Positions 45,467 to 53,639 of a DNA stretch of 64,000 nt are shown here, in pieces. The position numbers and the translations under genes were made by a program. This DNA is from Cercophora sp. LCS_1 (taxonomy: Eukaryota; Ascomycota; Sordariomycetes; Sordariales; Lasiosphaeriaceae). The notes beneath the pieces are model-generated. The model had not been told where the DNA came from. It saw nothing but the letters and a program-made list of their open reading frames with translations, and made no database searches. Numbering within the stretch: the stretch's first letter is position 1; each line of letters starts with the position of its first letter. The DNA is taken from contig JAPZLL010000017.1 in NCBI GenBank assembly GCA_036250225.1, positions 558,001-622,000 on the forward strand, given 5' to 3'.

Positions 45467-47638
45467 ATGTACGACGTCTGCAACCCCCATGCTTGGGCCG
45501 CCCATATAGAGTGGGAGGCTTTGCATGCCAACATCAACGGTGCCACACCCGACGCCGTTCGCCTGACCGGATCCGGCCTTTCCATTGCCGACGTCGTCGC
45601 TGTGGCCTGCCGCGGCGCCCCTGCACGTCTCACCGAGGATCCCGAGGTTCTTGGCCTAGTCAACCGCAGCGTTGACTTTCTCGAGAACGAGCTCGACGCC
45701 GGCAAGGTCATCTACGGCGTCAACACCGGCTTTGGTGGCAGCGCCGACACGCGGACCCAGGACTTTGAGCGACTCCAAAGTGCCGCCATCCAGCATCTCA
45801 ACGTTGGCATCCTCCTGCAAGCCGACAAGGATGGCCGTCAACGATACGACAACGAGTTGCTCCGCAGCCATGCCTTGCCGACACCGATTGTCAAGGCTGC
45901 GATGCTTATCCGCTGCAACTCTCTCATGCGCGGCCACTCGGGCGTCCGGGTCAGCGTCATCGACTCCATCATGAAGCTTGTGGCGCAAGACATGACCCCG
46001 ATTGTTCCCCTGCGCGGGAGTATCTCGGCGTCGGGCGACTTATCGACACTCTCATACATTGCGGGTGCTATTGAGGGGAATCCTGACGTTTTTATCAAGA
46101 CTGGCAAGGGCTCTAGGCAGACGATCCTTCCCGCCAACGAGGTTCTACCCCTGGCAGGGGTGACGCCTGTGCGGCTCCAAGCCAAGGAGGGACTTGGTAT
46201 CACCAACGGGACGGCTCCGAGCTGTGCAGCCGCTTGCATTGCGATTCACCAGGCTAATCAGCTTGCTCTCTTGACCCAGCTGTTGACTGCCATGGGCACC
46301 GAGGCGCTTTCGGGAACAGCACACAACTACGATCCGTTTATCTCGGCAGCGAGGCCACATGCTGGCCAGACTGAGGCAGCTTCAAACATCCTTAAATTCC
46401 TCTCCGGCTCCCGTTTGTCGCCAGCCAGGGGCCCAGAGAGAGTTGGTCTCGCTCAAGACCGGTACGCCCTTCGCACGGCCCCTCAGTGGATTGGCCCTCA
46501 GCTGGAGGACCTCATGCTTGCGACCCGCCAAGTAGAAACAGAGATCAACTCGACTACCGATAACCCGCTGATTGATGTCGCCGGCGGTCGTGTCCATCAT
46601 GGCGGCAACTTCCAGGCCATGGCCATCACCTCAGCCATGGAGAAGACCATGACAGCAGTGCAGAACCTGGGCCGGCTCATCTTTGCCCAGAGCTCCGAGC
46701 TCATCAACAACATGACCAACAAGGGTCTTCCTCCCAATCTGAGCTTTGACGAACCGAGCGAGTCTTTCACCATGAAGGGCTTCGACGTCAACATGGCTGC
46801 TTATATGGCTGAGCTGGCCTACCTTGCCCGTCCCATCAGCACTCACGTCCAAGTCGCCGAAATGACCAATCAGTCCATCAACTCGATGGCACTGGTGGCC
46901 GCGCGGTACGCCCTCGAGGCTGTTGAGGTGCTCTCGCTCATGGCTTCGACATACATCTACGTGCTCTGCCAGGGTTTGGACATTCGCTGCATGCAGCTCG
47001 AGTTTCGCGAGGGAGTGCGCGAGGAGATCCTCAAATCCTCGATTGCTGGAGACGAGTTTCGAGGTTCCCTCGAAAAGGCAGCAGATGCGGTTTTGAAACG
47101 TTGGGATCAACTTTCACACCTCGACGTCAAAGACCGGAGCAAGGAGGCCGCCAAGGAAGTGGTCGGCTCGCTCCTGGACGATCTCATAAACATTCTTCAC
47201 AAACCAAGCGTATCGATTGAGAGCCTCCATCTTGTTCAAACGGGTGTGTCCAAGCTTCTGGAAGCCCACTATAATGCGGCCCGGCAGCGCTTCGCCGAGT
47301 CCCAGAGCACGAGCGAGTACATCAGCCCCGCCTCAAAAGTAGTCTACGACTTTGTGAGGAAGGACCTCCAGATCCCGCTGAATCGTGGCGTGGTGGATCA
47401 TCCGCCGCTGTTGTTGAGGGCGAGGCAGGAGAAGGCGACGAATGGGAACAGCACCACGAACGGCAATGGTGTCAATGGCCACCACGCCAATGTGACGAAC
47501 GGCAAGGACGACGAGCCACTGGCCAGGGAGAGGATCTTGGGGACCATGGCGGCTGAGATCTACGAGGGAATTAGGAGCGGGGAGCTCCATGATCGAGTTA
47601 TGAAGTTCATGTCGGAAGAAAAATTCTGGGAGTCGTAG
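45467..47638 (+). CDS. Phenylalanine/tyrosine ammonia-lyase (MIO enzyme)
   Basis: Single exon of 723 aa from ATG 45467. The enzyme removes ammonia from an aromatic amino acid to form cinnamate or coumarate. The MIO-forming triad Ala-Ser-Gly is in GSISASGDLSTLSYI (188-190). The catalytic Tyr is in VIYGVNTGFGGSADTRT (about 83). ITNGTAPSC, DRYALRTAPQWIGP, STTDNPLIDV, HHGGNFQAMA and the long C-terminal region confirm the eukaryotic PAL class rather than the shorter histidine lyase. In the substrate-selectivity helix the sequence is QHLNVGIL, so His-Leu (110-111) stands where plant PAL has Phe-Leu and Rhodotorula has His-Gln. His-Leu occurs in bacterial tyrosine ammonia-lyases, so tyrosine may be accepted (inference). 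A low-complexity Asn/Gly-rich insert (about 660-690) lies before the terminus. No phenylpropanoid neighbours are visible. Confidence 0.93.
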   Translation: MYDVCNPHAWAAHIEWEALHANINGATPDAVRLTGSGLSIADVVAVACRGAPARLTEDPEVLGLVNRSVDFLENELDAGKVIYGVNTGFGGSADTRTQDFERLQSAAIQHLNVGILLQADKDGRQRYDNELLRSHALPTPIVKAAMLIRCNSLMRGHSGVRVSVIDSIMKLVAQDMTPIVPLRGSISASGDLSTLSYIAGAIEGNPDVFIKTGKGSRQTILPANEVLPLAGVTPVRLQAKEGLGITNGTAPSCAAACIAIHQANQLALLTQLLTAMGTEALSGTAHNYDPFISAARPHAGQTEAASNILKFLSGSRLSPARGPERVGLAQDRYALRTAPQWIGPQLEDLMLATRQVETEINSTTDNPLIDVAGGRVHHGGNFQAMAITSAMEKTMTAVQNLGRLIFAQSSELINNMTNKGLPPNLSFDEPSESFTMKGFDVNMAAYMAELAYLARPISTHVQVAEMTNQSINSMALVAARYALEAVEVLSLMASTYIYVLCQGLDIRCMQLEFREGVREEILKSSIAGDEFRGSLEKAADAVLKRWDQLSHLDVKDRSKEAAKEVVGSLLDDLINILHKPSVSIESLHLVQTGVSKLLEAHYNAARQRFAESQSTSEYISPASKVVYDFVRKDLQIPLNRGVVDHPPLLLRARQEKATNGNSTTNGNGVNGHHANVTNGKDDEPLARERILGTMAAEIYEGIRSGELHDRVMKFMSEEKFWES

Positions 47639-48844
47639 ATTTGCGACAACTGTTAGCGTTGGCGTTGATTTGGTGAGGGTAGACTCTCCTCTCTTGTAAG
47701 CAGCACATTGCGCAAAGTACAGCCCTGTGTTTGAAGCATTGCCTTGTGACCCGGATGTGTTTTCTGAATGCATGTGACCAAGGGCGGCATCCTCTCCAAA
47801 TACTTCGTTCGTGGGTGAGTCTGAGTCTCGCAGTTTGTACCAGCTCGCGGGCTATGTTTGACTAAATCATCTACTCCAAATACCAAAGCAGGACATGAGC
47901 ATCCAGTGTGCCTTGCGCTTGATGCCTTGTTCCGAGAACGCAAGGCAACTGTTCTGAGAAAAGAGCCTAAAAAAAGCAGCTTGAAGGTGATCAGGGAAAG
48001 GAGCAGAAATAAAAACACCAGAAAGAACGCCCAAGGCCAAAAAGGTTTGGTCGGCCTGGATCGAACCGGGGTCCCGGAGGAAGGCCTCTTTAAGTCGGAG
48101 GATCAAGTGCCCCACATGTGTTCGAGTGTGATGTGACCTGGGAATTCAGAAACGTTGCACTTGTAACAAGGCGAAATGAGAACTAACGTAAGGGGAGGAA
48201 CACTGCGGGTCGTCACCAGGCCCAAAAGCATGTTTATTAGGCGCGGAATCGAAACCCTGACCATCTACTCTTACGTGTATTTTTGCTCCGGATACTGACT
48301 CCATTTGCTTTTTGTTAGGCTTGGGAGGTGGGATTTTGGCCTATGAGGTGCGCCGGTGGTGGTTGGGGTGAGATGTGGTGTGGAACGCGTCTGACGCGTT
48401 GGTGGGAGCTTGAACTGTGGGCTCTTGGGGGTTCTTTCGTCTGATGGGGTATAGAAGTGGGGCAAGTTTAGGATCGGCAAAATCGGTGTTGTTGAGGTCG
48501 GGGAGCAACAATGCCAACATGGGGGAATTCAGGGGCGGGGTTAGGGTTAGCCCTATCTCCTCCGGGCATCGGAGCTCCGTGTCTTGTCTTGTCGGGCCGG
48601 CAGACATTCGGCAGACAGAGCGGGGCAACCTGAAACAGCGACGCAGGCAGCACCCAGAAGATGTCGGGCAGGAATGGGCAGGCACGTGCAGTCATCTTCA
48701 TCGTCGGGCCCCGCTCATCATCAGCTCATTCTCGTTGACCTCATCGAGCTTTGCTTGTTCCTGTTGATCGCGTCCCTTTTGGCTTTGCACTTTGACTTTA
48801 CAAAAGTATTCCTACACGACATCGCTATCCCGACACACGACAGA
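47639..48844. other. Intergenic region with tRNA-like and telomere-like sequences
   Basis: No protein gene is supported. It contains a degenerate tRNA-like sequence on the minus strand (listed separately), a GT-rich stretch 48310-48560, GGGGTTAGGGTTAG at 48537-48550 and then the 5' leader of the calmodulin-like gene. Confidence 0.5.
48046..48130 (-). pseudogene. tRNA-like sequence with intact B box, probably a degraded tRNA gene
   Basis: On the minus strand GGTTCGATCC forms a near-perfect B box and is followed about 15 bp later by a TTTTT terminator. Upstream lies CCTCCGACTTAAAGAGG, which can form a 4-bp stem with a 9-nt loop. However, the T stem has mismatches and no matching 5' acceptor strand or clear A box was found. 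It may be a pseudogene or a SINE-like relic. Boundaries are approximate. Confidence 0.3.
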
Positions 48845-49417
48845 ATGGTGGGTCTTGCCTGGCGGGAAATGCGGGGATGATGTCATGGCTGACTCCTCGA
48901 CGCGATTGATTGAATACAGGCTCCCAAGCACCCAACCCTGACGGATGATCAGGTGGCCCAGTTCAAGGCCGTCTTCGACGTCTTTGACAAGGACCACACG
49001 GGCGACATCAGCGCCGATGAGCTCGGCCACGTCATGAAGGAGCTGGGGCTCAACCCCAGCGACTCAGAGCTGCAGGATCTCGTCAACGAGGCCGACATTA
49101 ACAAGGACGGCGTGATTTGCTTTGACGAGTTCCTCAACCTCATGTCGCAGACGGTCAAGGAGACGGACACGGAGCAGGAGCTCATCAGCGCCTTCAAAGT
49201 GTTTGACAAGGATGGCAGCGGTACTATTTCCACCGAGGAGCTGCGCAACGTGCTGCGCTCGCTCGGCGAGAACCTGACGGACGAAGAGCTCGACGAGATG
49301 GTCAAGATGGCCGACCGGAACGGTGATGGACAGATTGACTGTATGTGTTTTGATTCATGGGTGAGCGGTGCTAACTGACATTCTGCAGACCAGGAGTTTG
49401 CCAATATCATGAAATGA
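48845..49417 (+). CDS. Calmodulin-like EF-hand protein
   Basis: Three exons: the start codon alone (48845-48847), 48920-49340 and 49389-49417, with introns of 72 and 48 bp. The product has 150 aa. An intron directly after ATG is a known arrangement in fungal calmodulin genes and explains why no ATG precedes the conserved part. Four canonical Ca2+ loops are intact: DKDHTGDISADE, DINKDGVICFDE, DKDGSGTISTEE and DRNGDGQIDYQE. Spacing matches calmodulin, but the sequence differs much more than the nearly invariant fungal calmodulin: it starts MAPKHPTLTDDQVAQFKAVF and has a Cys in loop 2. It is therefore probably a calmodulin paralogue or related light-chain-like sensor rather than the essential calmodulin. 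Targets are unknown. Confidence 0.9.
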
Positions 49418-49526
49418 TCACTGGGAGGCATGAGACATCAGACATGCTTTTGGTCTTTGGAGTAGGATAGAAAACGTAGGATACACTCCTTATTCAAGAC
49501 ATTTCCTATCTTACACCAAGAGGTAT

Positions 49527-50803
49527 TTATACAATCTCAACCACCTGGTAGTTGAAATTCAACAATCCGCCCATGTTCCTGACATCATTCGCCACCTCCA
49601 TATCGCCACACCCTTGTGCCATCACCGTCCCATCCATCCGGAGAACCTGCACCGTGGCCGTTCCCAGCCCGATATCCGCCTGGAGTACATTCAACCCTTC
49701 GTTCGCCTCCCACTCACCAACAACCATCCTTCCACTCGACGCCCTAACAACACCCTTCACTCCGCTCCCTAACACCACAGCCCCCAAACCGCATCCCGTT
49801 CCTCCAACCTCGTAGGCCTCCTAAGACCATGTCTATCCTTCACACACCTCACATCCCTCCGCAAAGGCCTACACCAAAAAGCCTCCTCCACATCTCCCTC
49901 CGGCCTCCATCCGCCTTCAAAGCCCCAACCCAAATCTTAACCAACCTCCTCCACCCTTCCCTCCGATCAAACCCCCTAACCAAGTCCATACTATCCCTTC
50001 TCACCCCCTCCTCCCAAATCTCCCCAATAAAATGGCCCTCGCCCCGCATCGTTCCAACTCACCACCTGCACGAAATTAGGCCGCACCTCCACAGCCCTCT
50101 GCATGCCCTCTATCAAACCCATCCCGCCACCTCGAAACCAGCCTTCTTGTGGCGTGATGTGTTTACACTGGTAACTTGAGACAGTCTGCATGTATGCCTT
50201 GCCCTTTGCTTTCGCGACGGTCATATTTTGTTTGTCGAGGGACGACTGGCCAGGCCAAGGCCAGGCTGCTTCCCATGCTGTTACACCGTCTGCTGCGGGG
50301 AAGGAATCGAAGAAGGAAGGGGCGTATTCATCCTGAAAAGAGGGGATAAAGAATGGTGGGTTGTCACATTTGACTGAGGCGAGGAGATTTGCCCATGTTG
50401 ATGCGGGGTGGTTGCCTCCCCGGAAGGTGGTCAGGAGGGGCCGGGAGTCGTGGGTGTAGTAGGCTGGGTGGGTGAGATATTGCTGGAGGATGGGGAGGAA
50501 GATTTGGGGAGAGGAGGGCGAGTCAAGGGAGAAGAAGAGTTTGAACGAGTGGGTTTCTGCCTCAGAGAAGAGATGCGACAATGTTGTGAGGGCCCAGGGA
50601 GCGCTGGGGTGTTGGATGTTGAGGGCAAAGGCTGAGAGGTTGAGTGAGGATGCGAGGGCGATGTCGCGGGATGCGTGGGATTGGGTTAGCGTGCTAACCA
50701 TGTAGTGGGCGAATATGCCGATTGGGTCTGGGCCATGGAAGATTGGGGTGCTGATGGTCCTGGGAAGGGTGAGTAGGAGGAGGAGGAAGGAGCGGATGGA
50801 CAT
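49527..50803 (-). pseudogene. GH71 alpha-1,3-glucanase with a frame-broken C-terminal half
   Basis: The first frame (50803 down to 49991) gives a signal peptide, then GH71 landmarks: IGIFAHYMVSTLT, SAFALNIQ, FKLFFSLD, SRPLLTTFRGG, FFIPSFQDEY, WEAAWPWPGQ and FVQVVSWNDAG. GH71 should continue with GESHYIG; instead the matching segment GEGHFIGEI lies in another frame, and the original frame stops within 20 codons. Homology changes frame three times: at a C4 tract (50042-50045), near 49890-49912, and at a C5 tract (49781-49785). The last segment runs to the stop at 49527 and ends FNYQVVEIV, a normal GH71 end. An intact copy would have about 420 residues and act on wall alpha-1,3-glucan. Homopolymer errors in assembly could mimic two of the three shifts, so pseudogene status needs read support. 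Confidence 0.75.
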
Positions 50804-51791
50804 TCTGACATTTTTGCCGGAGATTCAAGGTTTCATTGTATCATGATAAGAACAGCTGTGATGGAGATATACTGGTAGTTGAACACCACCCGTTTGTCTA
50901 TCTGTGGCTTTGATGTCTGATTCGAGGATCGAGTTGGTGTTGCATCTACTTGCGGAGTCGACGTTGCATTATCCTCGAATCTGCCGATCTGACTGCAGCA
51001 GATCAACCAACTCTAAGTGCTTTATTTCTGATTGACAATGCGGGGAGCTGACGGCCGAATTAAACGTCTGACAAGCCATTTCGGGACGGCGTCTCAGGAC
51101 ACGACAAACGTCTCTGTTTGCGCGCTCCGCACAGTTTGTCTCCTCCGTCACAATCCTCCTTTTTCACAAGACCTATCAGGTGTCGCTTTCCTACAGACTC
51201 CCTCTGCGCAAAACAACCAATCAGCCGACCTCGGCATCCCCTCACACGGGCGTGCGGAAGGAGCGAGGAAGAAAAGACTGCAGGCGGCGGAAGTTCTAGG
51301 CCTCCGACCACCGCGATCCCACTGCTCCGGTGACGCCAGTCCAATCGGGCACGGCGACAGGGGGACTGAACGCGCGGCATTTGCAACAAGCCCAATCACA
51401 GTCGGCACGTGCTGCCCTTGGCGCTGGTTCAGCGACGCCATCAAGCCATGGCTGTCTCAGTTTCTCAGCCCATGCAGCTTGCTTTTGTGGGGGAAGCCAC
51501 ACGTGCAAAGCTGGCCGCAGGAAGCCACAAAAGACGCAAGACAAGACATTTCATCCATCAATCGGGGACATTGCTCTAAAAGGAATATCAATCTAAACAC
51601 TACAAACAAGCGCGACCGTTTGATGTCACACCGCCACGCCAAGCCATGCATCCAGCAGCAGCAGTGCCAAGCATCATGTAAACGGTCTAGTCCCTCCACT
51701 TCCTCTCAAACACCTGACAACAGCAGAAAATTGAAACCATCCGACATGCGACACGGAAGCAGGCATCTCTGTCAGGAATAGCTTCCCAACA
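50804..51791. other. Intergenic region between the GH71 and subtilase genes
   Basis: It contains the presumed GH71 promoter and the 3' flank of the subtilase. A frame of 249 codons on the plus strand (51032-51781) has no protein family character and overlaps other frames on both strands; it is treated as chance. Confidence 0.5.
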
Positions 51792-52928
51792 TCACTCCTC
51801 AACCCCATTATACGCCAACAAATTCGGGCTCCCCACACCTTCCTCACTCACCACCCCGCGCGTCGCCAACCCCTTCAACCGCTCCACCACATCCCTAGCA
51901 CCCTTCAACCCCTCCACGCTCCGCAGATACAACACCAACCCACTAACATGCGGCGTAGCCATACTCGTCCCGTCAATCGTCCTTTTGGCATTATCATCCC
52001 CTCCAATCCACGCACTCTCAACACCCACCCCCGGCGCAAACACATCCACGCTCGCCCCGTAGTTACTCCACCACGGCTTTACTCTCTCTACATCAACCGC
52101 GCCCACCGTGACAGCGAATTCCGCACCAGCGGGACTCCGCCCGCTTGCGTCCTGTCCTTCGTTGCCGGCGGCGACAACAGACACGATGCCCAGCTCCCAT
52201 GCTTTCTGCACGGCCGTGTTGAAGGCGGGGCTGTATGGCCCGCCCAGGGACATGCTAATCACGCTGCTGTCTTGTATGTTATTGGAAATGATGTGATCAA
52301 CAGCCCAATTGAACCCATCCATGACTATGCTCGTCGTTGATGAACCGGTGTCAAAGACTTTGACTGCGACGAGGGATGCCTTCTTTGCTACACCGTATTT
52401 GACACCGCCCACGGTGCCCGCGACGTGGGTTCCGTGTCCGTGGTTGTCGGTCGACGAACTGTCGGGGTAGGCGTTGTAGCCCCATGTTGCGCGCCCTTCG
52501 AAGTCGGAGTGGGTGGTTTGGATGCCCGTGTCGATGATGTAGGCTGTTGTCGAGGTGCCCGCGAGTGAGTCGTAGAGGTAGCTGGTTTGGTTGGCCGAGC
52601 GGTGGGAGATGGAGGCCAGACCCCAGGGGGCGGACGGTTGGGTTGTGATGGTGGAGAGGGAGTAGATTTGGTCGGGCTCGATAGTGGCGACGTCCGGGGA
52701 GAGGGAGAGGGAGTGGAGGGTCGTGGCGTCGAAGGTGCCAGAGTAGGCGGAGAAGTCGGCGATGGAGTAGGTTTTGTCGATGGAAGAGGTGCGGCGGTTT
52801 AGGAGGGAGAGGTGGGAGGTGATGGTTGCGTTGGGTTTGAGGGTGATGATGTATCTGTTGGGGATGGCGAGGGGGACGGGGGAGGGGAGGGCCAGGGCCC
52901 CTTGGAGGAGGAAGAGGAGGGGAAGCAT
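51792..52928 (-). CDS. Subtilisin-like serine protease (S8, proteinase K type), secreted
   Basis: Single exon of 378 aa from ATG 52928. A short hydrophobic signal (LPLLFLLQGALA) precedes an I9 inhibitor propeptide (about 24-95, NRYIITLKPNATITSHLSLL). The catalytic triad is Asp133 in YIIDTGIQ, His165 in NHGHGTHVAGT and Ser322 in DGTSMATPHVSG, with oxyanion Asn256 in AAGNEG. All are present, so the enzyme should be active. It resembles the proteinase K/cuticle-degrading subgroup but is slightly short at the C-terminus, ending LLAYNGVEE. Lack of introns is unusual for this subgroup. The preceding gene is the broken GH71, and no regulatory link is evident. Confidence 0.93.
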   Translation of the reverse strand: MLPLLFLLQGALALPSPVPLAIPNRYIITLKPNATITSHLSLLNRRTSSIDKTYSIADFSAYSGTFDATTLHSLSLSPDVATIEPDQIYSLSTITTQPSAPWGLASISHRSANQTSYLYDSLAGTSTTAYIIDTGIQTTHSDFEGRATWGYNAYPDSSSTDNHGHGTHVAGTVGGVKYGVAKKASLVAVKVFDTGSSTTSIVMDGFNWAVDHIISNNIQDSSVISMSLGGPYSPAFNTAVQKAWELGIVSVVAAGNEGQDASGRSPAGAEFAVTVGAVDVERVKPWWSNYGASVDVFAPGVGVESAWIGGDDNAKRTIDGTSMATPHVSGLVLYLRSVEGLKGARDVVERLKGLATRGVVSEEGVGSPNLLAYNGVEE

Positions 52929-53639
52929 GCTGGGTGTTATGAGGGGTGAGATGTTGATGATGATGTTGGATGGTGATCATGGTGTTGTTGTGAACTTATA
53001 TGTGAGGACGTCGCCATCGTCAACCTCCAGTCCAACTTCTAGATACGGGTGTCTGCCCATGGTCGGTGACTACCATCCTTCACAGCGCAAAGCCCCGAGT
53101 GACCACGCGACGCTGCAATACCACCTCCGGTCACGACGTGCTCTCCGCCATCGCAGTCATCCATCGTGCAGTTGACGCTTCCTCAAACATTTCCACCATC
53201 GCATCGCAAATGTTCGAATCGTAGCGCAAAGGAATCCAAGTCGACCCTCGAGTCCCTAAATGAATGGTGGTGAATTAATATGCGGGAATCCCACCCTCGT
53301 ATAAGTCACAGCCATCGCCTCCCAAATGACCTCGCCAATCTGCTGCTCCCACAACCTCACCTTCCCCCTACTTTTCCATCGTAGGGCTGTGCGGTAGCAT
53401 TCTTGCTACTAAGCTTCCCGGTGAATCCACCTCCTTCCCTTCGCGGACCATGTCGTCATCCAGACCCGAGCACGGGTTCGCTTATCTGCACCGTCACCGA
53501 GCAAACGGAGGCCTAGACAATTAATATCGGGCCGCACAGCGGACCGAACTGTGACAAAACGAACAAATGCTCTTCTCTCTGTAATGGCACGGTACCTGTC
53601 TATCACTCTTTCGATCCCACACTTTATGTCTCTCCATGT
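52929..53639. other. Intergenic region between the subtilase and the G-patch gene
   Basis: It contains the subtilase promoter next to 52928 and the 3' flank of the G-patch gene. No gene is recognised. Confidence 0.55.

Noticed and set aside
48230..48275. Second tRNA-like T-arm (GGTTTCGATTCC on the minus strand)
   Set aside because: The loop has an extra base, the stem does not pair, and no anticodon arm, A box or terminator could be placed.
49849..50049. An intron at GTGAGA in the GH71 gene as an explanation of the early stop
   Set aside because: Splicing there would remove the segment GEGHFIGEI and what follows, which matches the conserved GH71 continuation in a shifted frame, so frameshifts explain the data better.
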